64,000 nucleotides of DNA from Macrobrachium rosenbergii (GCF_040412425.1 NC_089755.1:56243298-56307297); one strand, 5' to 3'. Positions 1 through 11,113 are shown, counted from the first letter of the stretch. Notes: generated from the letters alone by a model not told the origin. Numbers and translations are program-made.

Positions 1-73
1 CTGCAGCCCTGTGACGCAGTGACTGGATCATGCCACTGTCCACCTGGCACTCATGGACCGAACTGTGTTGACC
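1..73 (+). CDS. MEGF-like exon 1 (partial, cut by window edge)
   Basis: Reads in frame from base 1: [10 protein letters not shown], then [10 protein letters not shown]. This is EGF unit 1. It ends in phase 1 at a weak donor (GTCAGT). The next exon continues with [11 protein letters not shown], which completes the repeat. The true 5' end of the exon lies outside the window. Confidence 0.75.
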
Positions 74-3000
74 GTCAGTAGCTTTCATAACTCTGTTGAT
101 TATGTTTTATTTCACCATATTTAGTTGCAAGTTTTATTTTGGTCCTGTTTCCTAAGATCGTTTGATTTATTTCTGAGTTATGATCACTTTTCTGTCTGGG
201 GGGCCTCTGTGTCAAAAACTTGAAAATATTTTATTTCATCATTTTTAGTTGCAAGTCTCATTTTGGTCTTATTTTTCATAAATATTATTTGATCAATGTC
301 TGAATTATGATCACTCCTCTGTCAAAAATGTGTAAACTATTTCATTTCACCATATTTCTTCCCAGATATCCTTTGTCTGAGTTATGGTCGCCTTTCTGTG
401 TAAGGGGTCTCTATGTCAAAAAAAGTAAAAATATTTCATTTTACTACATTTAGTTTCAAGCCTCATTTACAAGTCATATTTCTTCCTAATATTGTTTGAT
501 TTATTTCTGAATCACATCACCCCATTATCCAAGGGGTCTTTATGTAAAAAACGTGAAAAATATTTCATTTTACTATATTCAGTTGCAACTCTTATTGTAG
601 TCACATTTCTTCCTAAATCATGATCATTTCTATCTAAGAGGCCTCTATACCAAAAAGAATTCAGGAAATTTATCAACAGTAACGTATTACTAGGTTGTGA
701 GGAGGGCTCTTGGGGAGAAAGCTGTCGAGAAAAGTGCCAGTGTCCAGGGAATGCAACTTGCGACAGAATCACTGGCAAGTGCCGCTGTCCCTCAGGGTAC
801 ATGGTGAGTGCCCATTATATTTGTAGGTTGTAAGTGAATTGTGTGTGGAGATTATCATATAAACAAGTGCCAGAGAAGACGATACTGACAACTGAGTCCA
901 AGAGAAGCTACTGTTCTCTTCACTGAATAATGTGATATGGAGATATGGAAAAAATTTTACCAATACTGAACAATATGATGCATTCAGATGGAAGTTCCAT
1001 AGTTATTCTAAATAAGTTTTCAATCCTTTCTGAAGAGAGAAATGTGAGAGATGTTAATCTGGTCACTGTAAACTACTCCAAATTATATAAGAATTCAAGT
1101 CGTAGATTGGATACTCACTCTGAAAGGCAATAAACTAAAGGTCATATATTCATTCCTGATAACATATGGAAATGTTGTTGCTGCGTGGTACCCACAACTT
1201 AAAACATTACTGAATGTCTGTTTGTTTACTTGATACTGTAGCTTTTTATTCAGTCTCTAATCTTAAAGACTGCTCAAGTATTTTTCTGTACTAATCTGAA
1301 ACCGACCGATACCGTTTATTCCTAGGGTGCAGATTGCCAAAAGGGCTGTGGTCCGGGTAGATGGGGTACTGACTGTCGGCGCCTTTGTAGATGCCTCAAC
1401 GGAGCTTCTTGCAACCCGATAACTGGGAGGTATGCACACACACACACATGCACATGCAAATAAACACACACACACAATCGTATATATAGACAACATAACT
1501 AATAATTTCTTACGTTTCAGTAATATTCCCAAAGTCATAAATGGCGCTGCCGATAATTTGTCGTTATTGATTAAAAAAATTAATAAGTTCTGGAACAGGA
1601 ATTTATAGTGATATATGATATTTTCCAGATGAATACTTCTAAAAAACCACTTCATTGTAGATAAATAAAGCTAGCGACTTATAAAGATAGAGACGTACGA
1701 AGCTATAGCGACTTATAAAGATAATGACGTATAAAGCTAGTGACTTATAAAGACAATGGCTTATAAAGATAGCGACGTATAAAGCTAGAGACTTATAAAG
1801 ATAGTGACGTATAAAGCTAGTGATTTATAAAGCTAGTGACGTATAAACCTAGCGACTTATAAAACAAGTGACGTATAAAGCTGGTGATTTATAAAGATAG
1901 CGACTTATAAAACAAGTGACGTATAAAGCTAGTGATTTATAAAGCTAGTGACCTCAAAATCTAGCGACGTGACTTTCAAACCTAGCGACTTATAAAGCTA
2001 TTGACTTATAAAACTAGCAACTTATAAAGCTACATAAAGCCACTGACTTACATCAAAACAGGTGTGAATGCAAAGCAGGGTACACGGGGGAGCACTGTGG
2101 TCAGCTATGCCCCCCAGGGAGACACGGGCCGGATTGCGTCAACGTCTGCGACTGCCCCGACGGAGGTCACTGCCACAGGGTCACGGGCAAGTGCCAATGC
2201 CCACCGGGACTGGGAGGACCCAACTGTAACGAGCGTGAGTCGAGAAAGAGTGATTTGATTTTAATGCATGCACAAGGTTTGTTTGGCTAGCTCGCCTTCT
2301 CATCATTGCCGAACTGACAAAGAAGTTTAACTACATATATATACTTGTTTACTGGGAAAGGTTTCGTTTTTAACATTGATTTAACATTGGTAACTTAGAG
2401 TAAGACGAAAGATTAACGAAAGAAACTGATAGAGAAAATCGGTATATACTCATTTTCATTGTTGTTCTAAACCTTGCTTAGTTTAGGAGCTCGTGTTATT
2501 TTTGTTGTTGTTCTGTGCATACAATTCATAGGAGCTCGTGTTTTTTTTTTGTTGTTGTTGTTGTTCTATGCACACAATCCATTACAACTGAAGATTCTAA
2601 ATGGAGACTTCCCCCCCATTCCTTTTACATGACAAACACAACGATTCACAAACAAATCAAGTTTGTTGTCCTAAATCAGAATTCCATTTCATGACGTGTT
2701 GATCTGATAACAACATTCTCTGCAATACCAACCACATCTCATCAATACTACTACTCCTCCCTTTGTCTAACCACAAACTAGCTTGCCCAGAGGGTACTTA
2801 CGGTCCAGGATGCTTTATGAAATGCAGCTGTGCTAACGCTGCCAATTGCGACGCCACATCCGGTGCATGCGTGTGTCAGCCAGGTATGCTTTCTTTATCT
2901 TTTACCTGTTGAGAAATCGAGATTTCTAGAGTATGAATTTGATGTCAGACACTAGACTAAAACAGACAAAATAAAAGCACGCTTCTTTCTTTTACCTGTT

Positions 3001-6000
3001 GAGAAATCTGACATTTCTAGATTTAGGAGTTTGATGTGAGACACTAGACTAAAAAAAAAAAAAAAAAAAAAAAAAGCACGTTGCGCAGTCCAACTTTTCG
3101 GGTGTCATTCAAGGCTGGCATGGAACGCTTTGCGACCGCCCCTGTACTGCGGGCTTTTGGGGGAAGGATTGCCTCCGAAGGTGTGACTGTGACGAAGGGG
3201 CAGTTTGCAATCCCATCACTGGGGATTGCATCTGCACGCCCGGCAAAGATAGGAAGTATTGTTCCAAAGGTGAGTGGAGAGTTCTGTGAGTTGTTCCTAG
3301 CGGCCCTCGGGAATTTAAAAGTAGATAAATAAATAAATCCTATTTTCATTCGCGAAATTCATCTCTTGCGCTCTGCAGAGTGGTATTGTCTTCAAGTTAT
3401 AGGGAAAAGATGTCACCTTATTAACACGAAAATAAGCATTCTTCGGCCCCTTGGGAAGTTAAAAATAAACAAATAAGTAAAAATTATGTTTATTCGCGAA
3501 ATTAATCTCTTTTAAAACAAATATAGATAGATAAAAAACCCTAGTTTTATTCGCGAAATTCATCTCTTTTCAAACAAATACAAATAGATAAAAAAAACTA
3601 ATTTTATTCGCGAAATCATCTCTTTTAAAACAAATACAAATAGACAAAAAACTAATTTTATTCGCGAAATTCATCCCTTTTAAAGCAAATATAAAATCAT
3701 CTCTTTTTCACTCTGCAAAGTGCCGTTGTCTTCAAGTTATAAAAAAAGATATCACTTGTATAAATATGAAAATAAGCTCCCTTGTGTCCCTCGAAAACTT
3801 ATTCAAACAAAAAATAAATAAATAAAAAACTAGCGTTATTCTTCAAGCTATAAAAAAAAAGATATCACTTATAAATAAAAAAAACTAGTTTTATTCTTCA
3901 AGTTATAAGAAAAAAAAATACCACTCACACTAAGGCTAAAATCAGCCGCCACAGTAACACTGTAACACCACAAAATCTCTATCACCTATAGTCTGTCCGC
4001 CGGACCGCTGGGGCATCGATTGCGAAAACACTTGCCTCTGCCTCAATGCGGGCACCTGCAACAGAGAGACGGGTGCATGCGAGTGCGCGCCTGGCTACAC
4101 GGGTCCCAGATGCCATGAGAGATGCCCGCCCGGAACCTACGGCGCTAACTGCTTGTATAATTGCATGTGCCTGAACGCCGGGACCTGCCAGCACGAGACG
4201 GGGGCGTGCGTCTGCCCGTCTGGTTTCATGGGCGTCTTCTGTGAAGAAGGTAGCTATTTTTGCCCGTGGAGGTTTCAGGGGTAATCTTTGTGGAAGTATC
4301 TATAAGGTCAAGCGATCTTTGTGGCCGTATCTATAAGGTCAGGCAATCTTTGTGCCCGTATCTGTAAGGTCAAGCAATCTCTGTGGCCGTATCTATAAGC
4401 TCAGTCAATCTTTGTGCCCGTATCTATATGTTCAAGCAACCTTTGTGCTCATGTCTGTACGTTCTAAACAAGTTCATTTCGAGGTGCACTGATGAATGGA
4501 AAGACTCTCAAAGAGAGATATAGACAGATGTAAATGCGACGGCCTCACGAATATATTCATCCCCCATGTTTAGTACCAGCCCCTTGGAGACGAAAGCAAA
4601 ATTACAAACGAGAGAATGCTAAATTTCTCATTATCTAAGCAAATCTCTCAGATTATCTCACTTCTATGGTATTATTTACAACATTTTCAATATTGTTCAG
4701 TCAAGTAATTATATTAGTAAATAATATCTTCGTGAGACCGTAAAATTTCAGACTCACATCGGGACTGAACAACGCCGATCTTTCAAACGGGAGAGTCCAG
4801 TGCGGATGAATAGCTAACGCCCTGGTCTCTCACTTGAAAGATAAGCGGGAGAATTCGGTCCCGCTGTGAGGCGGAAACTTACCGAGATATATATTGGATT
4901 TTCAAGATTGATTAATTATAATTTTATTCTTTTTTCAAAGGTTGTGGAGACGGGAAATTCGGACCAAGCTGCATTTTGGATTGTAAATGCGAGAATGGTG
5001 GGAGTTGCGACGCGGTAACAGGATCCTGCGATTGTGCCCCTGGGTGGGAAGGAGAGAATTGCGAGAAGCCTTGCCCCCAGGGTATGTTTACGAATGCTTT
5101 TACAGGTTTTCCGGTGAATTCTCACAGTCTTCCAGTGTCGATCGTATCTAATTCTAACAAGGTGATTCTGATAAGGTATCTAATTCTGATAAGGTAATCC
5201 TGATAAGAAATCTGATTCTGATAAGGTATCTGATTCTAACAAGGTGATTCTGATAAGGTGATTCTAATAAGATATCTGATTCTGATAACGTATATGATTC
5301 TGATAAGGAATCTAAATCTACTCAGATATCTGATTCTAACAAGGTGATTCTGGTAAGGAATCTGATTCTAACAAGATGATTCTAATAAGGAATCTGATTC
5401 TAACAGGGTGATTCTGATTAAGGTGATTATGATAAGGTATCTGATTCTGATAAGGTGATTCTAATAAGGAATCTGATTCTAACAGGGTGATTCTGATTAA
5501 GGTGATTATGATAAGGTATCTGATCCTGATAAGGTGATTCTCATAAGATATCTGATTCTGATAACGCATCTGATTCTGGTAAGGAATCTGATTCTACTAA
5601 GGAATCTGAATCTAACAAGGTGATCCTGATAAGGACTCTGATTCCAACAAGGTGATTCTGACAGGGTACCTGTCAATTACAGGTTTCTGGGGAGAAGAGT
5701 GCAAAGAAGCCTGCAGTTGCGTCAACGGAGGAATCTGCGACGCAGTGACGGGAGAATGCCAGTGTCCAGACGGCTTCACAGGAGAGCAGTGCCAATACAG
5801 TGAGTGCCACAGACACATGTTATCAAGCAGACTGAACGGAATGGCACTGTACTTGTAACGTAGGAAGCTGGGGTTGTGGAGCTTTTCCTAGTCTGACGAA
5901 TAGCTTTTATCCCTGAGTACCTTCTGTAGTCTGACAGCTGTAGGGTGTAGATAGATTTGAGTACCCTTTGTAGTCTGACATCTTCAGGCTACTGTAGATA

Positions 6001-6888
6001 ACTAGATAGTTCAACCTGATGCTTTGGTATGCCTATTTAGGGGTCCTTTGATTGGCTTTTTTTCCTCATGGGGGATATATGTAAAACTTCCTTTCTCACA
6101 ATCCTTCCAGTCTGCCCTCGTGGATACTATGGCCAAGATTGCAGCGAGTACTGTAAGTGTGAGAGTGGTCAGCCTTGTGACCACGTTACTGGTGCTTGTT
6201 CGTGCCCCCCAGGCCGTCGGGGGCACCAGTGTCATCTGTGTAAGTACTTGACTCAATGTCCTCCCCTTCGGAGATATGATCTTGATACCCAAATGCCTAT
6301 GGCAGTACGTAAGCAAGCCAGATTTAAACAGTCTGCCTCTATTCACAATTGTTTTGAAAAGCACTGACCCATTCAAATGTTTATATATAAGTACGTGAGT
6401 AATATTTAGAAGTCCTATTTCCTCAAACAGATTGCGAGGAAGGATTCTGGGGCAAAGGTTGTAGGATGAGATGCGAATGCGAAGGAGCCTCGGTTTGTGA
6501 TCCTGAAACAGGCGACTGTATCTGCCCTGCTGGGTTCCGTGGGCGTAAATGCAGACGGCAGTGCCCGCCTGGGTATTACGGGGTCGGCTGTAAACAGGTG
6601 AGAAAAACGAAGATGGGCGGGGAAATAACGATGCCCACTTCAAACAACCATAAAACTCTGAAACAGTTCTTCTTGTATTTTAATAGTTTACTTATATTTT
6701 CATCTATTTACTTATTACTTTGTTAATTTATTTTCTTCTTTTTTGGTAATTGATCTCTTCTTTTTGTATTTCCTTTTGCCTCTTGTTACTTATTTCTAAT
6801 GAACACCATAATATTCTTTGGAAGCTTCTTGAATTTCAAGTCAACGGCCCCTGTGGTGGGCTTGTTCCATATGAATAGGGTTCATCTT

Positions 6889-6983
<95 letters not shown>

Positions 6984-9900
6984 TAATAATAATAATAATA
7001 ATATACTTTCACGTGAAAACATTGGCTCTGAAAGATAACTCTTCATCACCAAATTATGCCCTGGGAATTAACTCACAATTCTGCTTGCTTTTCACGACGA
7101 ATCTTCACAGAAGTGCCAATGTTCCAATAACGAAAAATGCGATCCGGTGACCGGGCAGTGCCACTGTCAGCCGGGCACTTATGGACCAACCTGTTCTCTC
7201 ACCTGTCCCACTGGTACATTTGATGAGCATTGCAACCAGGTAAGCAAGAAAGTTTTCCCTCAATGCAGCGACAGATTTGCTCTCTGGGAAATTCGCTGAT
7301 TGGCAGACACTGAGTTATTGATAATGATGTTAGTTAGGAGAACTCTCTGGCAAATTCACTGGCTGGTAGAGAAGGTCCACTTGAAACTGGGTCTTGATAC
7401 TGTGTAGTTTTCCTTTCTATGGCCCTTCCTAGACATAATATTATAGTTTTCCTTTTTTATATCTTTTCCTAGACGTGCGAGTGTCTCCACGGCGGCGTCT
7501 GCAGCAGATCAGGAGAGTGCAACTGTCCCGCAGGATACACAGGACCCAAATGCGAGAATCCTTGTTCGCCCAACACGTGGGGACTGCGTTGCGCAAATAG
7601 GTGCGAGTGTAAGAACGACGCCATTTGTCACCCAGGTTGGTGCTGCCATCTATGTTTTGCTCTCTGAATCAGATTCTGAGAGGAGATGCTTAGGAGTTTA
7701 AAGGGTTAAACGCATTACTAAATATCTTTATTGTTCTGTTCTCAGGCTGAAAGATACGGAATGTTAAAAGTTTATATTATATATATTATTTGGGCGTGAC
7801 AAGAAATTTCTATATTTTGTAAAAGAAACATTTTGAACAGTTCTGTATGTTGGAGAGTGACTGGTCTCATGTACAAACAGGGCCAGGACAGGTATGTATC
7901 AACAGTGTGGTATGTTGTTTATCATTTCTATGGATGGGATGACCTTCCCTGACCTTGTTTATTAGACTGACCTTGTACATTAGCCTTGAAATAGGCCTAG
8001 AGATAAAAATCTAACATTGATTTTCCTCATTTTTTCCTCCTTCTCAAGCAAATGGCGTGTGCCAGTGCGGACTTGGTTGGACCGGTCCAAACTGTGACCA
8101 GCCCTGCGAGGCGAACCGTTACGGTCCGGACTGCAAGTATGACTGCGACTGCCACCTGAACGGGACCTGTGACCGGTTCACCGGTTGTTGCGAGTGCGGA
8201 CCGGGTCGCTATGGAAGATACTGCGAATTCGGTTAGCTGTTTAGGCCTATTTTTTTTATTTTGCCACAACTATATTGGAAGATAGTGCTGCTTAGGCCTA
8301 TTTTTTGATGTTATCATTACTAAGTGGAAAGATACTGGCATTCTGTGGTCTTTAGTAACCACAATATCCTCTTAATTCCTCGATTTCTTCACATTTTTGG
8401 AAACTTGTCATCCACTACTAAGCCTAAACCCAGGTGAAGAAAGAAATGAAGATTATCCAATTGTTTATAATAAATTCAGTTTATAAGAAAACTTTATATA
8501 CTCTTTTATCCTTCCAGCTTGCCCTCCTGGGTTTTACGGGAACTACTGTAGCAGCATTTGCCAGTGTGAAAATGAGGCCTCTTGCGATGCCCAGACCGGT
8601 GAATGCCACTGTGCCCCAGGATTTACTGGGGAAGATTGTTCCATCAGCTGCCCACCTGGTTAGTCTCTTTTGTGTAACTTGATGTTGTCTTTTCTGATTC
8701 ACATCATGAGAAATGTTCCTAGTTCTTAATCACTTTTTTCTACACATCATAAGGAATGTTTGTACTTCTTAATCACTCTTCTTCTTCACATCATGAGAAA
8801 TGTTCGTAGTTCTTAATCACTTTTTTTCTTCACATCATAAGGAATGTCTGTAGTTCTTAATGACTGTTCTTCTTCACATCATGAGAAATTGTAGTTCTTA
8901 ATGACTTTTTTTCTTCTCATCATAAGAAGTGTTTATAGTTCTTAATCACTCTTCTTCTTCACATCCTGAGAAATGTTTGTAGTTCTAAATCACTTTTCTG
9001 CTTCACATCATGAGAAGTGTTTGTAGTATTAATCACTTTTCACCTTCACATCATAATAAATGTTTGTAGTTCTGTAAGTTCTTGGAGTTACTGAAGAAAT
9101 AACACTGAACCTGCTGTGAGCTTAACCACCTCAGATGAGAAAGTCTAAAAATTTCACTTGCTTTAATAGCTTGCTCACATATTACAGCTCTTTCATGTCA
9201 CTCACCTAACATTCCATCTATTATATACTGTACTAATTTGCATACAAGTCTTCTGTAATTTACCATTTCAGAAAATACAAAAAAATTTATATATATCTTT
9301 AGACATTGAACCAGAATCATGGATGACATATTTACTTCCAGTGTAATCGAGTTTTAACCCCAAATAATCTTTGTATAGCATCATAAAGGAAGGCTTGATG
9401 GAAGTAGCTATTTTTGGAAAAAAAAATGCTATTTTTCAGGAACCTACGGGAAGGATTGCCAAGAAGAGTGCGAATGCGACCCTTACCCCTGTCGCAAAGA
9501 CACTGGCGAGTGCTTGTGCCCTGCTGGTTTCACGGGACCAAATTGCACCTCTGGTAACTAATGTTGTCCTTTTACAAAGTATCTCAAAATTCTATTTTAC
9601 CTCTGATGTAAATTTAGCTGACAGCCAAACTTCCGCTGTATTCATTAAAAACCTAAATTATTAGCTATGAGTTTTTAGTTAACAATCAGAGAGTAATATT
9701 AATGTTTTCTCTTTACAAAGAATCTCAGGTCAGGTAGTTTACCTCTGAGATGATTTTGCTGACTCTTAAACTTAAGTAATATTGATTTAAAACCTCAAAT
9801 ACTAGCTATGATATTTTAGTTAGTAATCAGAGAATAACATCAAATAATAATTCACCTTGTTAAGGAGGGAAGGAGATTAGTGTCCGAAAGAAAAAAGTCA

Positions 9901-10755
9901 CAGATTCAAGATCATTTGAATTTTTCCTGAATGCGCAAACCTACAGTCTTTTATTTTGGATTCACCTTCAGCCTGTAATGAATAAAACGGGATTCTTACA
10001 ACTCTGCATTGCCACATCATCACATAATTTTTATTTTAAAAAAATCACCAAAGCATCAAAATTTGCAAATTCTCGAAAGATAATTTGCATTTTTCGTAGA
10101 TATACACATTCCTTAAGTTTGATTTTATATGGATAGCCTTGCTGGGTGATATATCAAATTGGAATATAAAATTTAGGCTTAGGCCTACCTCTAGGACCTT
10201 TGATAAGGCCACTCAGCGCTGAAACGGAAATTGGGAGTAAAAAAGTTTTACTGAAGGTGTAACAGGAGGAAAACCTCAAAGCAGTTGCATTATGAAACAA
10301 TTATTAGGAGAGGGTTGAGGAAAGTAATATGGAAGAAAGAGCATATAAACGGAGGCATTGCAAAAGGAATGAAAGGGGTTGCAGCTAGGGTCCTAAGGGA
10401 CGCCGCAAAGAACCTTAAGTAATGCCTACAGAGCACCTTTGATGGGAGATGGTTCTGTCGTTAAAGCTTGGAAACAAGGTACTTAAAACGTTGGGAAACT
10501 GTGGGTAGGTCTACCCTTCAGAAGACTTTGCTAGGATCTTACAGAAGCAACTGAAAAGCTGAAATTGATTCCCATATTACTGACCAAAAGTAGGCCTACA
10601 TTATATGTATTACATTGCAGCGTGTAGCCAAGGGAGATATGGTCCAGATTGCAAAGAAATTTGTCGGTGCCATAATGGAGGAAGCTGTAACCCAGCAAAT
10701 GGGCATTGTACTTGTGCCCCAGGATGGCTGGGGCCTACGTGTGAGGAGAAAGATG
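1..10755 (+). CDS. Multiple EGF-like domain protein (MEGF6/10/Draper-type), partial, 17 exons
   Basis: Seventeen exons with consistent phases join at 1-73, 694-803, 1326-1429, 2062-2234, 2782-2883, 3114-3269, 3992-4249, 4941-5081, 5683-5799, 6111-6239, 6431-6597, 7111-7239, 7473-7635, 8049-8231, 8518-8658, 9440-9553 and 10621-10755, giving 2395 nt (about 798 residues) without a stop. The product holds 19 EGF-like units of the laminin-like type: CxCxNGGxCDxxTGxCxC, then xPGxxGxxC, then CPxGxYGxxC. This is the pattern of MEGF6, MEGF10/11, PEAR1 and Draper. MEGF10 has about 15 such units, so 19 or more favours a MEGF6-like protein. In known relatives the array is extracellular and acts in adhesion or engulfment; that role is inferred here. 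No signal peptide, EMI domain, membrane helix or tail is visible, so both ends are missing or lie elsewhere. Most exons are phase 1 at both ends, the usual form for shuffled EGF exons. Confidence 0.88.
97..655. repeat. Degenerate ~125-bp tandem repeat in MEGF-like intron 1
   Basis: About five imperfect units, each with TTTCATTTCACCATATTTAG, then GTTGCAAG(T/C)CTCATTTTGG, then TTATGATCAC and GGGGTCTCTATGTCAAAAA. Units differ by indels. It fills almost the whole intron. Confidence 0.75.
694..803 (+). CDS. MEGF-like exon 2
   Basis: Acceptor TATTACTAG, donor ATG|GTGAGT. Encodes [16 protein letters not shown] and DRITGKCRC (EGF unit 2). Enters in phase 1 and leaves in phase 0, one of the few boundaries that is not phase 1. 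Confidence 0.88.
1326..1429 (+). CDS. MEGF-like exon 3
   Basis: Acceptor TTCCTAG, donor GGGAG|GTATGC. Encodes [15 protein letters not shown] and [15 protein letters not shown], with the unit 3 TGxCxC motif split across the next intron. Phase 0 in, phase 2 out. Confidence 0.9.
1661..2050. repeat. 16-bp minisatellite in MEGF-like intron 3
   Basis: More than 20 units of ATAAAGCTAGTGACTT and variants (GATAGCGACGT, CTAGAGACTT) run up to the acceptor of exon 4. Variants alternate, suggesting a roughly 32-bp higher-order unit. Confidence 0.85.
2062..2234 (+). CDS. MEGF-like exon 4
   Basis: Acceptor AAACAG, donor GAGC|GTGAGT. Encodes [31 protein letters not shown] and [10 protein letters not shown]: the end of EGF unit 3 and all of unit 4. 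GC-richer than the flanking introns. Phase 2 in, phase 1 out. Confidence 0.92.
2782..2883 (+). CDS. MEGF-like exon 5
   Basis: Acceptor AAACTAG, donor CCAG|GTATGC. Encodes [19 protein letters not shown] and DATSGACVC (EGF unit 5). Symmetric phase 1 exon of 34 codons. Confidence 0.9.
3114..3269 (+). CDS. MEGF-like exon 6
   Basis: Acceptor GTCATTCAAG, about 40 nt after a run of about 25 A; donor AAAG|GTGAGT. Encodes [18 protein letters not shown] and NPITGDCIC (EGF unit 6). The first codon (G|GC, Gly) completes CQPGWHGTLC from exon 5, which supports this acceptor despite its poor pyrimidine tract. Confidence 0.88.
3335..3720. repeat. ~57-bp tandem repeat in MEGF-like intron 6
   Basis: Repeated TTTTATTCGCGAAATTCATC then TCTTTTAAAACAAATAC and AAATAGATAAAAAACTA. 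About five units, each with an internal TTCGCGAA palindrome. Degenerate related sequence continues to about 3920. Confidence 0.75.
3992..4249 (+). CDS. MEGF-like exon 7 (two EGF units)
   Basis: The longest exon, 86 codons, with EGF units 7 (NRETGACEC) and 8 (QHETGACVC). Acceptor ACCTATAG, donor GAAG|GTAGCT. Phase 1 at both ends. Two whole units in one exon suggest loss of the intron between them. Confidence 0.93.
4285..4450. repeat. 31-bp tandem repeat in MEGF-like intron 7
   Basis: About five units of CAATCTTTGTGCCCGTATCT followed by ATAAGGTCAAG, decaying toward the 3' end. Confidence 0.8.
4941..5081 (+). CDS. MEGF-like exon 8
   Basis: Acceptor TTTTTTCAAAG, donor CAGG|GTATGT. Encodes [38 protein letters not shown] and CPQG (EGF unit 9). 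Phase 1 at both ends. Confidence 0.93.
5150..5660. repeat. ~17-bp minisatellite with ~78-bp higher-order unit, MEGF-like intron 8
   Basis: About 500 bp of GATTCTGATAAGGTATCT-type units. A longer block of about 78 bp (CTAATAAGGAATCTGATTCT and what follows) occurs twice almost unchanged near 5383 and 5460. The array creates long but spurious open frames. Confidence 0.85.
5683..5799 (+). CDS. MEGF-like exon 9
   Basis: Acceptor CAATTACAG, donor TACA|GTGAGT. Encodes [25 protein letters not shown] and [10 protein letters not shown] (EGF unit 10). It follows directly on the minisatellite filling intron 8. Confidence 0.93.
6111..6239 (+). CDS. MEGF-like exon 10
   Basis: Acceptor ATCCTTCCAG, donor CTGT|GTAAGT. 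Encodes [28 protein letters not shown] and [10 protein letters not shown] (EGF unit 11). Phase 1 at both ends. Confidence 0.92.
6431..6597 (+). CDS. MEGF-like exon 11
   Basis: Acceptor CTCAAACAG, donor AAACAG|GTGAGA. Encodes [38 protein letters not shown] and [10 protein letters not shown] (EGF unit 12). Leaves in phase 0. Confidence 0.92.
6892..7004. repeat. (AAT)n microsatellite
   Basis: About 37 AAT units with one interruption (AATGATAAT) in MEGF-like intron 11. A spurious polyasparagine frame runs through it. Confidence 0.95.
7111..7239 (+). CDS. MEGF-like exon 12
   Basis: Acceptor ATCTTCACAG, donor CCAG|GTAAGC. Encodes [29 protein letters not shown] and [10 protein letters not shown] (EGF unit 13). 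Phase 0 at both ends. Confidence 0.92.
7473..7635 (+). CDS. MEGF-like exon 13
   Basis: Acceptor TTTTCCTAG, donor CCAG|GTTGGT. Encodes [34 protein letters not shown] and CECKNDAIC. Unit 14 has a shortened loop: SRSGEC replaces the usual DPVTGxC. Confidence 0.9.
8049..8231 (+). CDS. MEGF-like exon 14
   Basis: Acceptor TCTCAAG, donor TTCG|GTTAGC. Encodes [33 protein letters not shown] and [12 protein letters not shown] unit 15 (split from exon 13) and unit 16. Phase 1 at both ends. Confidence 0.92.
8518..8658 (+). CDS. MEGF-like exon 15
   Basis: Acceptor ATCCTTCCAG, donor CCTG|GTTAGT. Encodes [38 protein letters not shown] and SCPPG (EGF unit 17). Phase 1 at both ends. Confidence 0.92.
8695..9075. 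repeat. ~43-bp tandem repeat in MEGF-like intron 15
   Basis: Eight or nine units of CTTCACATCATGAGAAATGT followed by TTGTAGTTCTTAATCACTTTT. Units vary by a few bases (ATCATAAGGAATG, ATCCTGAG). Confidence 0.85.
9440..9553 (+). CDS. MEGF-like exon 16
   Basis: Acceptor ATTTTTCAG, donor TCTG|GTAACT. Encodes [24 protein letters not shown] and [10 protein letters not shown] (EGF unit 18). Phase 1 at both ends. Confidence 0.92.
10161..10447 (+). repeat. Dispersed SINE-like repeat, copy A
   Basis: Starts GGAATATAAAATTTAGGC and runs through CACTCAGCGCTGAAACGGAA, AGGTGTAACAGGAGGAAAAC, TTAGGAGAGGGTTGAGGAAA, GGAATGAAAGGGGTTGCAGC and AAAGAACCTTAAGTAATGCC. Lies in MEGF-like intron 16. Eight other copies or fragments are in this window. 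Confidence 0.85.
10621..10755 (+). CDS. MEGF-like exon 17 (last one recognised)
   Basis: Acceptor ACATTGCAG, donor GATG|GTGAGT. Encodes [28 protein letters not shown] and [10 protein letters not shown] (EGF unit 19), ending CEEKDG. If the donor is not used, translation stops 11 codons later (TAA at 10785-10787), which would make a secreted form. No following exon was found in this window. Confidence 0.9.
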
Positions 10756-10824
10756 GTGAGTATATGTACAGCAGTCTCACTTCCTAACGAAACAATAACT
10801 TTGTATTTCAGTTGGAGCCATGGG

Positions 10825-11113
10825 ATTGGAATGTTAAACTTAGGCCTAGGCCTAGCGCTGGGGCTTATGAGTTCATTCAACGCTGAAAGGGAAACTGAGA
10901 GTAGAAAGGTTTTATTAAAGGTGTAACAGGAAAACCTTGTTAGGAGAGGGTTAAGGAAAGTAAGACGAAAGAAAGATATTATGAGCGGAGGTACAGTAAA
11001 AGGAATGAAAGGGGTTGTAGCTAGGGTCCTAAGGGACGCTGCAAAGAACCTCAATTAACGCTTACAGCGCACATTGCGAGGTGCACTGACAGCACTACCT
11101 TCCGAAGGGGACA
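10825..11113 (+). repeat. Dispersed SINE-like repeat, copy B
   Basis: Same consensus blocks as copy A, with an internal deletion between AGGTGTAACAGG and TTAGGAGAGGGTT. Ends GAGGTGCACTGACAGCACTA. Lies just downstream of MEGF-like exon 17. Confidence 0.85.

Noticed and set aside
5336..5569. Minus-strand frame rich in RYLI and QNQ repeats
   Set aside because: Shadow of the intron 8 minisatellite in the MEGF-like gene.
6011..6643. 210-residue minus-strand frame
   Set aside because: Antisense shadow of MEGF-like exons 10 and 11; the plus strand has EGF motifs and splice sites.
6799..7038. Polyasparagine open frame
   Set aside because: Translation of an (AAT)n microsatellite inside an intron.
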